This document shows, piece after piece, positions 28,634-37,273 of a stretch of DNA of 64,000 bases. The stretch's first letter is position 1. Every line of letters starts with the position of its first letter. Source of the DNA: Hyphomicrobiales bacterium (GTDB lineage: Bacteria > Pseudomonadota > Alphaproteobacteria > Rhizobiales > Rhizobiaceae); the NCBI GenBank assembly GCA_900471815.1, contig UICE01000007.1, positions 186,001 to 250,000 on the forward strand, written 5' to 3'. Both the position numbers and the translations under genes were made by a program. Under the pieces are notes generated by a model. It saw nothing but the letters and a program-made list of their open reading frames with translations. It ran no database searches and was not told where the DNA came from.

Positions 28634-29007
28634 ATAGGATTTGGTCAAAATTAATCTCTTTCCAAATGATCTTGTCGCGATGAACAGCAATAATTTCTTG
28701 TGTAATCCATAGTCGGCGCATTGATTGTGCCGATGTAAAATAATCAGGTCAGGTGAAGGCGTTGCTTAAAAGGGCGGTGCCAACAAAATTGAGGGAGGCC
28801 GGACTCCCAAATACCTCCATGAAGGTTGATCTAAAAACGGGATCAATATGAACGGAACGTCTGGTTACTAGCTTTGCAATATGGAATTCGTTGAGCTGTA
28901 AATCGGAAGAGCATTTCAAATACAACGATCATTATTCGCAAGATTATTACATCCCTATTACGTATCGAATACATTTTGGTGACTGGCGGTATTTTCGGGA
29001 CTTCCCG
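28634..29007 (-). promoter_or_regulatory. Probable promoter region of the SbnB-SbnH-SbnA-MATE operon
   Basis: About 370 bp between the ABC ATPase stop and the SbnB-like gene, all on one strand, with no gene that I support. It holds a small GGGAG/CTCCC stem (28793-28808) and a direct repeat TATTAC-ATCCC-TATTAC (28945-28961), i.e. hexamers one helical turn apart in AT-rich DNA. These are candidate regulator sites only. The spacing suggests a promoter separate from the transporter operon. Confidence 0.4.
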
Positions 29008-29643
29008 TTAGAGGTTGCGCACTTCATCTGCCACCGCACCAACCAATTCGTGGTCATGGCTGATCAGCAAAGCACCGCCCCCATTTGCAACAAACCTGCG
29101 GACCGCATTGACAACCGTAGCGGTCGTGGCGGGATCAAGCATCGCACTCATCTCGTCGAGAATAATGTAGTTCGGCTTTGCCGCGACGGTTCTGGCCATG
29201 GCAGCGCGTTGAAGCTGGCCGTCGGAAACCTGCGCGGGGTATCGCTCTAAGAGGTCGCATGTCAATCCGACAGAAGCAATGAGTTCGTCAACATCAACAT
29301 CCGGTTTGGCGATCTGCCGGATGGTTTTCCCCAAGGTCAGTTTTGGATTGCATGAGCGGCGGGGAGACTGGAACATCATGCCTATTCTGCCCTGCACCGT
29401 TCGGCCGGAGCGGCCACGGACATTTCCGACGCTAAAACCATCACAAGTGACCAGTCCGTATGATGGTTGGATAAGGCCCGCCATCACCCGCCCGAGGGTT
29501 GTTTTTCCTGTCCCGGATGGCCCGGTCAAACCCAATATCGACCCGGCATGAACAGTGAGGCAAACCTTGTCGAGAATCCGGACGGGACCAGACTGGGAAC
29601 GCCCGAATTCAACAATTACATTCTCTGCTTTCAAGCAAGCCAT
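29008..29643 (-). CDS. ABC importer ATP-binding protein, OppF/NikE/CntF type (short)
   Basis: 211-aa ABC ATPase, last gene of the Opp/Nik-type importer. Walker A is GPSGTGKTT (41-49), the Q-loop is in MMFQSP, Walker B is YIILDEMSAMLD, and the H-loop is in LISHD. The signature reads VSDGQLQR where most relatives have LSGGQLQR. The protein stops about 18 residues after the H-loop, shorter than NikE-type subunits, which add a C-terminal tail. Start ATG 29643 overlaps the stop of the upstream ATPase gene by one base. Confidence 0.82.
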   Translation of the reverse strand: MACLKAENVIVEFGRSQSGPVRILDKVCLTVHAGSILGLTGPSGTGKTTLGRVMAGLIQPSYGLVTCDGFSVGNVRGRSGRTVQGRIGMMFQSPRRSCNPKLTLGKTIRQIAKPDVDVDELIASVGLTCDLLERYPAQVSDGQLQRAAMARTVAAKPNYIILDEMSAMLDPATTATVVNAVRRFVANGGGALLISHDHELVGAVADEVRNL

Positions 29644-30484
29644 CACAGCGCTCCGGCGGCTGAAAGCCGTGCCGCGTAATTATAGGTTTCGGGCAAATCA
29701 GTAAGCACGGGTGGCACGCCCGGCATCATGTGCAATCCATTGCGGGGTAATGCGGCAAGCAGGTCGCGGGTGTAACGCTCCTTTGCTCCGCCAGCCAATA
29801 TATCGCGTGCTTGCCCGCTCTCTACCATTCGGGAAGCATACATGACGCTTACAGTGTCAGCAGCACCGCTATCGATGAGCTCCGCTATATCATGCGTGAT
29901 GAGGATCACGGCAGCGCCCGCATCTGCGGTCCGGCGTAAAAGGCGCAAGAGCCCCACCGTAAGATCGGGATCCAGAGAAGCCGTCGGCTCGTCAGCAATA
30001 ATTACTTGCGGATTCCCGCCAACGCGAAGGCAACCGCTGCGCGCTGGGCCATTCCGCCGGACAGTTCATGCGGATAGAGGCTGAGCGCGGTGGGGCTGAG
30101 ATCAACATGGCTCATCAGCTCGCTGGGCGTAAGCGGGCCGCCAAGGACAGTGACAGTCTCAGTGAGCTGCGATCCCACGGTGCGCACCGGCGTCAGGAAG
30201 GTGGCTGCCGATTGCGGTATAAGCGCAATATTGCGGCCCGCCAGTTCACGTTCCCGCCCAAAAATGCTCTGCCCATCATAAGTAATATTGCCTGTGACCT
30301 TGGCCGAGCGTGGCAGCATCCCTGTAAGAGCTTGCGCGATCATTGATTTTCCGCAACCGGATTCGCCCACCACCGCATGAATGCGGCCCTGCTCCAGCGT
30401 AAGACTGACCCGTGTAACCGCATGTACGACACCGCCGTTCAAAAGTGGCAGTCGGATGGTGAGATCGTCTATAATTACAGTCAT
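29643..30484 (-). pseudogene. ABC importer ATP-binding protein, OppD/NikD/CntD type, disrupted by a 1-base frameshift
   Basis: The N-terminal part (MTVIIDDLTIRL start, Walker A GESGCGKSM at about 40-48, signature LSGGMAQR) reads to a premature TAA after AFALAGIRK. Shifting one base at the GGG run (30015-30017 on the plus strand) restores NPQVIIADEPTASLD (Walker B), ITHD (H-loop) and an oligopeptide-transporter C-terminal domain ending at 29643. One missing G in a run of three explains it exactly. It could be a real inactivating mutation or a sequencing error; no classical slippery heptamer is present. Without correction the importer lacks a complete ATPase. Confidence 0.85.
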
Positions 30485-31326
30485 CAAATAGAACCCCGCA
30501 CGCCATTCATGCGGCCCGTGAGGTTCGTACCCACAATCCCGATAGACAAGGTAACCGCGATTAAAAACAGGCTTGGAAATACAAGCAGCCACCATTGCCC
30601 AAGCAGCAAAGCCCCTTGCGCATCGGCAAGGAGCGTGCCGAGCGATGCTTTGTGCACAGAGAGTCCAATCCCAAGGAACGACAAAGTCGATTCATGCCAG
30701 ATTGCATGCGGTATGAGGAGTACGAGTCCGATCATGCTTTGACCAAGTGATGCAGGCACAAGATGGTACCAAATGATCTGCCAGCGACTCATCCCTGAAA
30801 GCCATGCCGCCTCGACATATTCGGCATGTCGAAGCCCCAATATCTGCGCTCTCACGATGCGCGCAATCTGAATCCAATGCGTTAGAACAAGAGAGGCAAC
30901 AATTGCCAGCAGTGAGCCTCGGAATAGGGACACGATGATCACCCCGAGCAAAACATGTGGCAACGCGTTCATTCCATCCATAAGGCGCGTAATGGTTCGG
31001 TCGACCCAGCCGCCCGTCATACCCGCAAGAATTCCAAGCAGCATGCCAAACAGGCTTGATCCGACGGCCGTCGTCAGCGCAATCGTCAACGATATTCGCA
31101 GCCCGGCCGCCACTCTGATAAATAGATCATGGCCAGCAGAGTCTGTGCCGAAAAGACCACCTGCACCAGGCGCAAGCCCGCTGCGCGCAAAGTCAGCCGA
31201 TAGGAGATCAACATTGGTTACCCAAGGCACAATAAACGCATAGCCGCCGATCAACATAAGTACAGCCCAGGCTATTGATACGGCTGGAGAGGGCAAAAAT
31301 CGTCGATTCCAGGAGACCTCAAGCAT
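30484..31326 (-). CDS. ABC importer permease, OppC/NikC/CntC type
   Basis: 280-aa BPD_transp_1 permease. An N-terminal helix precedes GLFGTDSAGHDLFIRVAAGLRISL, the hallmark N-terminal segment of OppC-type subunits. The EAA loop (EAAWLSGMSRWQIIWYHLVP) contacts the ATPases. An earlier ATG at 31356 would overlap the preceding gene by 38 bases; the ATG at 31326 gives an 8-base overlap and is preferred, without strong Shine-Dalgarno evidence for either. Confidence 0.9.
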   Translation of the reverse strand: MLEVSWNRRFLPSPAVSIAWAVLMLIGGYAFIVPWVTNVDLLSADFARSGLAPGAGGLFGTDSAGHDLFIRVAAGLRISLTIALTTAVGSSLFGMLLGILAGMTGGWVDRTITRLMDGMNALPHVLLGVIIVSLFRGSLLAIVASLVLTHWIQIARIVRAQILGLRHAEYVEAAWLSGMSRWQIIWYHLVPASLGQSMIGLVLLIPHAIWHESTLSFLGIGLSVHKASLGTLLADAQGALLLGQWWLLVFPSLFLIAVTLSIGIVGTNLTGRMNGVRGSI

Positions 31327-32317
31327 CGGCGTCCACGCGCGGATCGAGAACGACATAGATCACATCCGCCAGCAGATTTCCGATCAGCACCAGCATTGTT
31401 ATAGCAAGCGTGAGAAAGGTCAGCAGAGGAAAGTCCAGAGATTGCGCGCTTCTGACGAGCGCGCTTCCCAAGCCCGGCCAGGCGAAAATTGTTTCAACGA
31501 GAACAGAACCGACAACAAGCTCCGGTAACCGCGCGCCCACCAGCGCTATGAAAGGTGGCAATGCAGTTGGCAGGACGTGTCGGCGCAAAATCATCGGGTA
31601 CGGGATGCCGCGAACACGCGCGCCCCGCACCGCATCAGAGGTCAACACTTCGGCAATTGAATCCTTCAGGCTTAAAACCAGCCATGGTATCTGAGTTACG
31701 CCCAAAACCAGGCCTGGAACCAGAAGGTGGCGCACTGTCGATGCAAAGCCTATTGGCTGCCCCGGATATGTCAGCCCTCCAGTCGGCGCCCAATGCAATG
31801 ACAAAGCAAAAAGACCAAGTGCGGAAAGCGCAAGGACAAATGGAGGGGTTGCCTGCAATATGATCGTCAGAACACCGATCGAGCGACTGATCAGGCTTTG
31901 CGGCCGAAAGCCGGCAATGGCGCCCAACAGGAGCGACACAACCACACTGATCATCAATCCTGTTACACCCAATAGAAGGGTCCATGGCAATCGGTCCCGA
32001 AGAACCTGCGCAACCGGCTGATAGTACGATCGGGATATGCCGAGTTCTCCGCGAAACAGGCTGCTTATCCACTCCCACCATGTCAGATACCAGGGAGTAT
32101 CCAGACGCAATTCTGTGACGAGTTTTGCCTGTTGCGCAATGCTGAGCTCTCCGGCACGGCCGTCCATATAGGCATCAAGAGGATCATAAGGACTCACCGC
32201 CGCAAGCGCAAAGACACCAATGGTGACGAGGACGAGAAGTGGGATCAAAAATCCGAAGCGTCTGGCAACCATGACAAGAATATCGTGGCGCCGACGGCGC
32301 CACCTTTCATGCAACAT
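31319..32317 (-). CDS. ABC importer permease, OppB/NikB/CntB type
   Basis: 332-aa BPD_transp_1 permease with six helices. Seen are the first helix at FLIPLLVLVTIGVFAL, the substrate-channel region beginning RLDTPWYLTWWEW and GELGISRSYYQPV, and the EAA-type motif GARVRGIPYPMILRRHVLP. The frame is open further upstream into the binding-protein gene; the ATG 8 bases after that gene's stop fits operon spacing. Confidence 0.9.
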   Translation of the reverse strand: MLHERWRRRRHDILVMVARRFGFLIPLLVLVTIGVFALAAVSPYDPLDAYMDGRAGELSIAQQAKLVTELRLDTPWYLTWWEWISSLFRGELGISRSYYQPVAQVLRDRLPWTLLLGVTGLMISVVVSLLLGAIAGFRPQSLISRSIGVLTIILQATPPFVLALSALGLFALSLHWAPTGGLTYPGQPIGFASTVRHLLVPGLVLGVTQIPWLVLSLKDSIAEVLTSDAVRGARVRGIPYPMILRRHVLPTALPPFIALVGARLPELVVGSVLVETIFAWPGLGSALVRSAQSLDFPLLTFLTLAITMLVLIGNLLADVIYVVLDPRVDADA

Positions 32318-32324
32318 ACCCACA

Positions 32325-33947
32325 CTATTGCCTCTGCCAATTTTCGATCGCATACCATGGGCCAAACCCCACTCCATGCGTATGAGGCTCCAGAATCGCA
32401 GCATCCCTTGTGAAACCTTGCTGCCGCTTCACATAAACATGATTGAGATAGGCCAGTTGCAGCATGGCAGGCTTCAATCGATATTGCTGCTGTATCTGCC
32501 GGTATAGATCGACCCGCTTACCGGAATCCTGTTGAACGCGCGCTTCATCCAGCAAGCGATCGACAGTCGGATTGATGTAATCAGAACCATTGTCCCATTT
32601 CGCTCCCACTCCGGGCTTGGCATATTTTGAGTGCAGAATATGATAAATCTGGCCATCAATCGAGTAAGGTATGCCGCCGCCGCCCAGCATGACTGGGGTG
32701 CGGGCGTAGACTTCCGCAGTTACTGACTTGGAGTCCTGCGCTACCAGATTGAGCTCAATGCCAATTTTCTTAAGATCACTGGCGGCTGCAAGACTTAGAT
32801 CCTTGCGCGCACGATCACGATTGGGGAAATAGATAACGTCGAAGGCTGCACGCAGACCGTTCCGAGCGCGCACGCCATCCGGCCCCACGACCCACCCCGC
32901 ATTGTCGAGAATTTTCTTTGCCTGTTCGGGATCATATGGAAACTCTTGACCCGGGTCATAGCTGTCACCATAAAACGAAGCCAAAAAGGTGGAATTCGCA
33001 ACGCCATGCCCTTTCAGCACATGCTTGACCATGCTCTCACGATCCACTGCGAGATTAACAGCAAGGCGCACCGCATCGTCACCGGCAACCGGATCGCCAG
33101 CCGGGAGCGTAAGGCCTCGCCAATCGGCAGTAGGAACGGAAATTACTTCAAACTCAGGAGCCTGAAATGTTTGCGCCAGCTCGGCAGCCAGCATACTGCC
33201 ATCGCCCTCACCGGCGCGCAGTTGCTGAGCGCGGGCATTTTCATCGGCCGTGTGGCGGATGATGATCTTGTCGACCTGTGGCTTGCTGTCCCAATAATCG
33301 GCACGCGCACTCATGATAGCCTGGTCTGGCCGAAGTTCGGTCAGCACATATGGACCCGTGCCAATAGGCTTGTCATTAAGCGAAGAGTTTTCCGCTTTAC
33401 CAAGATTGGCGAAATCGAACGCTTCGGAAGGGGCGATTGAATTGAGCAAGCGGCGACCAAACTCCGCCAAGGGTTCCTTGAGTGTAAACTTAACTGCGCT
33501 ACCCTCCGCCTCGACCTTTTCCACTTCGTCCCACGCAGAGATTTCCGACGATGCGGAACGAGGATCAAGCAGGGCCTTGAAGGTGGCCACGACATCCTCG
33601 GGACCAAACGTCGTGCCGTCGGAAAAACGCACACCGGAGCGAAGTGGTACCGTCCAGACGCGATTATTGTCGCTTGGGACACTGGGACCGGAAGCAAGGA
33701 TTGGCGTAAGGGCAGGTTGCTTGTTGAAAACGCCTGTCTCAATCCGATAAAGACCTTGATAGATATGCGAGTCGCCGTTGCGACCGTGACCAGTGATTGG
33801 ATTGTACCGGCCCAGCATATCTCCATCGATGATGATAACGGTGTTGACCGAAGGGGACGATGTTTCCGCCAAGGCAGGCGGAATAACCAAAAAGATGCTT
33901 GTAATTGCAGTAGCGAGCAAGCACCTGACGTTCATTAAAGAGGTCAT
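32325..33947 (-). CDS. ABC importer substrate-binding protein, DppA/NikA/CntA type (SBP_bac_5)
   Basis: 540-aa periplasmic binding protein. The signal peptide runs to about ALAETS. Then come the SBP_bac_5 hallmarks: IYQGLYRIETG, VWTVPLRSGVRFSDGTTFGPEDVVATF, GTGPYVLTEL, and repeated YDPEQAKKILDNAGW blocks. Homologues bind peptides, nickel chelates or opine metallophores (CntA). Start ATG 33947 is preceded by AAGGA; another ATG four codons later is possible. The ligand is not deducible by eye, but location beside the SbnA/B/H operon favours a metal-chelate. Confidence 0.9.
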   Translation of the reverse strand: MTSLMNVRCLLATAITSIFLVIPPALAETSSPSVNTVIIIDGDMLGRYNPITGHGRNGDSHIYQGLYRIETGVFNKQPALTPILASGPSVPSDNNRVWTVPLRSGVRFSDGTTFGPEDVVATFKALLDPRSASSEISAWDEVEKVEAEGSAVKFTLKEPLAEFGRRLLNSIAPSEAFDFANLGKAENSSLNDKPIGTGPYVLTELRPDQAIMSARADYWDSKPQVDKIIIRHTADENARAQQLRAGEGDGSMLAAELAQTFQAPEFEVISVPTADWRGLTLPAGDPVAGDDAVRLAVNLAVDRESMVKHVLKGHGVANSTFLASFYGDSYDPGQEFPYDPEQAKKILDNAGWVVGPDGVRARNGLRAAFDVIYFPNRDRARKDLSLAAASDLKKIGIELNLVAQDSKSVTAEVYARTPVMLGGGGIPYSIDGQIYHILHSKYAKPGVGAKWDNGSDYINPTVDRLLDEARVQQDSGKRVDLYRQIQQQYRLKPAMLQLAYLNHVYVKRQQGFTRDAAILEPHTHGVGFGPWYAIENWQRQ

Positions 33948-34234
33948 TAAAAAATCAATCCTTTTAATACAAACTGCAAAATTAATCGGCGCGGCGTGGA
34001 GAAAAATTTCCAAAACTCAATTCACGTAAATCGATACTTAATAACATAACCTATCTTCTCACAAGCTGTTTTTTATGGCGTGAAATTTTCCGGTTTTTAG
34101 GCCTCGGTAGATGCGATCGGCGCGCTGTTATTGACAGCACCGCATACGGATGATAGCCGTATGATAATATGATTGTTTTAGTCAATTTATATGTTAGATG
34201 ATATATTATTACACATAATCAAGAAGGTCTTATT
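33948..34234. promoter_or_regulatory. AT-rich divergent control region between the two importers
   Basis: 287 bp serve both the Opp/Nik-type operon (minus) and the FecBCDE-type operon (plus). Two perfect inverted repeats sit together: GCTGT-TATTG-ACAGC (34124-34138) and CATACGG-ATGATAG-CCGTATG (34143-34163). A consensus -35 hexamer TTGACA lies inside the first repeat (34131-34136), so a repressor bound here could block plus-strand transcription. No clear Fur, Irr, RirA or Zur consensus was recognised. AAGAAGG lies just before the plus-strand ATG. Confidence 0.5.
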
Positions 34235-35200
34235 ATGCTTGGCAATGGGCTTAAGTCACTTTGTACAATTGGTTTGATTGGTATTTTGACAGTGGGGTCC
34301 GCTACGGCTGACAGCACAAAGACGCAATCTATCGTTGATGAGCGGGGAACGACGGTCCAAGTGCCGGTTGAACCCAAACGCATAGCCGCCATTTCTTATT
34401 TCGCTACGGATGTTGCGTTCGCGCTTGGCATCAAACCAGTGGCGACCACCTACATGGCGGCCGGTCGCGACCCCGATTTTCTTCTGGGCATGACAAAGCA
34501 GATCAAACAAATCGGCCAGCGGGCCAAACCAAATCTGGAATTGCTGTCGGAAGCCAAACCCGACATTATCGTTGCCATGCGCCGCTACACTATCGGCAAT
34601 GCCGAACAGTTGCAGAAGATCGCGCCTTATGTGGCTTACAATATGGAGCTTTTGAGCGAAAGCGATCGCGAGATCTCCCAACTTGCAAAGATACTCGGCA
34701 AGCCCGAGCGTGGCGATGAACTGAATGTGGCATTCTCCCAGCACCTTGCCGAATACAGTGCCAAAGCGCCGAAAAATGTGCATCCGCGTTTTCAGATCAT
34801 GTGGGCTGGAGATACCCCGTGGTCTTTCCATACCGAGAATACGACGGCCTCGATTGTGGCGGCTCTCGGCGGTGACAATATCGCAGGCTCAATGCGTCCC
34901 GGCGGACCATTCGGGATAGAACTCAGTCTTGAGGCTATGCTGGAAAAAGACCCCGAGGTCATTTTTGTCTACGATTCTGGCCCCGACCGCCCCCACGAGA
35001 ATAACCCGATCTGGCAGCAGCTTTCTGCAGTCAAGAATGGCCGCGTTTTTTATGTGGCCGATCATTGGGTAGAAACCAACGGTCCAATCGCCCGCGAAAT
35101 CGTTTTGCGTGAAGCAGCGCACTATCTTTATCCGGACACCTTCCCGAAGGTCGATGTCAGAGCGGAAGCCGCTAAGCTGATACCTTCAGACATTCAGTAG
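34235..35200 (+). CDS. Siderophore/metal-chelate ABC transporter substrate-binding protein (FecB/FepB type, PF01497)
   Basis: 321-aa periplasmic binding protein with a signal peptide ending about GSATADS. The class III binding-protein core carries VDERGTTVQVPVEPKRIAAIS at the N-lobe, PNLELLSEAKPDIIVA before the long linker helix, and the C-lobe LEAMLEKDPEVIFVYDSG. Relatives bind Fe-siderophores, heme or cobalamin. It opens a four-gene operon, has AAGAAGG six bases before ATG, and is divergent from the Opp/Nik-type importer. Confidence 0.9.
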   Translation: MLGNGLKSLCTIGLIGILTVGSATADSTKTQSIVDERGTTVQVPVEPKRIAAISYFATDVAFALGIKPVATTYMAAGRDPDFLLGMTKQIKQIGQRAKPNLELLSEAKPDIIVAMRRYTIGNAEQLQKIAPYVAYNMELLSESDREISQLAKILGKPERGDELNVAFSQHLAEYSAKAPKNVHPRFQIMWAGDTPWSFHTENTTASIVAALGGDNIAGSMRPGGPFGIELSLEAMLEKDPEVIFVYDSGPDRPHENNPIWQQLSAVKNGRVFYVADHWVETNGPIAREIVLREAAHYLYPDTFPKVDVRAEAAKLIPSDIQ

Positions 35201-35233
35201 TTATACTTCTTGGCGCAGCGGCAAAAAACGGGG

Positions 35234-36229
35234 ATGGGGCGATCAGCAACTATGACCGCCCTTATTGTGGCAACAGGCCTGCTGGTTGTGGTTGCCGGCC
35301 TGCTCGTCGGCTCCAAACCGCTAGGATTGTCCAAGGTTCTATCGGTTCTCGTATCGCCCGATGGCAAGATTGAATCAATCCTTGTTTGGACACTACGCTT
35401 GCCCCGAAGCCTTTCGGCCCTTGTGGCAGGCGCGGGGTTGGCGGTGTCGGGCTATCTGTTGCAGGCGCTAACGCGCAACCCTCTGGCTGGTCCGGATATT
35501 ACCGGCGTCGCATCGGGCGCCGTAGCACCCATCGTATTCTGCTTTGTATTTCTACCGTGGATTTCGTCGGTCTATCATCCATTTGTCGGGTTGGCTGGCG
35601 GCCTGACTGCTGCTTCGGTGACACTTTGGATATCGCGTGGCGGAAGGGGCCGTCCGCTGCATCTTGCTCTTGGCGGCATCAGCGTTTCACTTTTTCTGGG
35701 AGCAATAACCACCTATGTTCTGCTGCTCAGCGGACCGCAAACACCTTCCCTCCTTTTCTGGTTATCCGGCGGGTTTCAGGGAAGATCATGGCCGCAGCTT
35801 CTGTACATGACACCTTGGGTTGCTGTTGCCGTGGTCGGCGCTTTTGCCTGCCAGCGTGTCATCGGCATGCTGGCACTCAGCGAGCATGCATCCATCGGCA
35901 TGGGCCTGAATATGAATTTGTGGAAACCGATACTCCTTGTGCTTGCTATTATGCCCGTAGCCGGTGTCGCGCCGGTCGCGGGGCCAGTTGCTTTCGTTGG
36001 TCTTGTCTCGCCCCATATTGCTCGACTGCTCAAGCCGCAGAGCACCCTATGGTCAATTGCCTTGACAACCGCCATTGGTGCCTTGATGGTTGTAACTGCC
36101 GATGTGATTGCCCGCAGCATTGCCCTGCCGCGCGAACTTCCGGTGGGAATTATCACCGCATTGCTGGGTGGCCCATTCTTTGTCTATCTCGTCCAAACGC
36201 AAAGTTTTTCGCTGAAAGGCGGTCATTGA
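35234..36229 (+). CDS. FecCD-family ABC permease (first)
   Basis: 331-aa iron-chelate permease with about nine to ten helices. Family segments: TLRLPRSLSALVAGAGLAVSG, QALTRNPLAGPDITGV, and the C-terminal GPVAFVGLVSPHIAR plus the closing ELPVGIITALLGGPFFVYL. A TTG at 35210 would add eight residues; the ATG chosen (35234) follows an ACGGGG. It is followed by the second permease after one base. Confidence 0.92.
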   Translation: MGRSATMTALIVATGLLVVVAGLLVGSKPLGLSKVLSVLVSPDGKIESILVWTLRLPRSLSALVAGAGLAVSGYLLQALTRNPLAGPDITGVASGAVAPIVFCFVFLPWISSVYHPFVGLAGGLTAASVTLWISRGGRGRPLHLALGGISVSLFLGAITTYVLLLSGPQTPSLLFWLSGGFQGRSWPQLLYMTPWVAVAVVGAFACQRVIGMLALSEHASIGMGLNMNLWKPILLVLAIMPVAGVAPVAGPVAFVGLVSPHIARLLKPQSTLWSIALTTAIGALMVVTADVIARSIALPRELPVGIITALLGGPFFVYLVQTQSFSLKGGH

Positions 36230-36230
36230 C

Positions 36231-37265
36231 ATGACAATGTCCGCCCCGGTCCAACGCCCATCTCTCATTGCACCATTATTCGCTTTGCTCGCATTAATGG
36301 TGCTGGTATTTTTGGCCGCGGTGTTCTTGGGCGTTGCGGATCTTCCGGCGACTGATGTAGCAGCGGTCATGGCGGGCCATGGTTCTGACCAAGCCAAATC
36401 AATCATTCTGGATATCCGGCTACCGCGTATTGTTACTGGAATACTTGCAGGTATTCATTTCGCCGTCGCTGGACTCTTGTTGCAAACCATCACCCGAAAT
36501 CCACTCGCCGATCCCTCGATCATGGGAATTTCGCAGGGTGCAACGCTGGCCGTCACAATTTTCCTTTTGTTTGCCGTCTATATTTACGATCCCGGCTCCA
36601 ATACGCTCGCGGTACTGCCGGTCGCATGGCTACCAGCTATTGGCACTGTCGGCGGCATCATGGCGGGTGGCATCATTTATCTCCTCGCCTTCAGGCTCGA
36701 TCTGGGACCGCTCAGGATCACTTTGTGTGGCATCGCAATCGGCGCCGTCCTGCACGCCGCCGCTATCGGATTGATTGCCGGATGGGGTTCAGCGCGCATT
36801 GAAATCCTCCTGGAATGGTTATCCGGCAGCCTTTACGCACGCAGCTGGAATCATGTGCTTTTCCTCCTGCCCTTTACAGTTGCAGGGCTCGCCGTGTTGC
36901 CGATCCTGCGGCGCTCTATAGACCTTTTGCGGTTCGATCCCCCGGTTGCACGATCCTTCGGTCTCTCCTATCGCAAACAATTGTCGGTTGTTCTGCTGTT
37001 GTCTTGCGCGCTTGCGGCAAGTGCCGTCGGTGCTGTTGGCCCCATCATTTTTGTGGGACTTGTCGTTCCGCATCTTGCCCGTTTTTTGGCAGGAAAACGT
37101 TTCGCGCTTGTACTGCCTTTTACCGTTGCTCTCGGCGCATTCATTGTTACCTTGGGCGATCTTCTTGGCCGTCTCCTCGGACAGACCGAAGAAATCCCCA
37201 TCGGGGTGATCACGGCGGTCTTTGGGGTGCCGGTATTGATCGCCCTGCTTCGCAAGATACCTTGA
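36231..37265 (+). CDS. FecCD-family ABC permease (second)
   Basis: 344-aa permease homologous to its neighbour: DIRLPRIVTGILAGIHFAVAG, QTITRNPLADPSIMGISQGA, GPIIFVGLVVPHLARFL, and EIPIGVITAVFGVPVLI at the end. The two permeases form a heterodimer in this transporter type. It starts one base after the previous stop. Confidence 0.92.
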   Translation: MTMSAPVQRPSLIAPLFALLALMVLVFLAAVFLGVADLPATDVAAVMAGHGSDQAKSIILDIRLPRIVTGILAGIHFAVAGLLLQTITRNPLADPSIMGISQGATLAVTIFLLFAVYIYDPGSNTLAVLPVAWLPAIGTVGGIMAGGIIYLLAFRLDLGPLRITLCGIAIGAVLHAAAIGLIAGWGSARIEILLEWLSGSLYARSWNHVLFLLPFTVAGLAVLPILRRSIDLLRFDPPVARSFGLSYRKQLSVVLLLSCALAASAVGAVGPIIFVGLVVPHLARFLAGKRFALVLPFTVALGAFIVTLGDLLGRLLGQTEEIPIGVITAVFGVPVLIALLRKIP

Positions 37266-37273
37266 GGATCATA

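Noticed and set aside
30002-30030. Programmed ribosomal frameshift in the OppD-type ATPase
   Set aside because: The local sequence has no X-XXY-YYZ slippery heptamer, and no other ABC ATPase of this type is known to me to use one. A one-base loss or read error is simpler.
33948-34234. Zur, Fur or NikR box in the divergent importer promoter
   Set aside because: Only partial half-site matches (e.g. one GTATGA without its partner); not enough to name a regulator.
36815-37273. Upstream extension of the FecE-type ATPase into the second permease gene
   Set aside because: The extension reads the permease in another frame; GAGGA plus ATG at 37274 gives the normal ATPase N-terminus.
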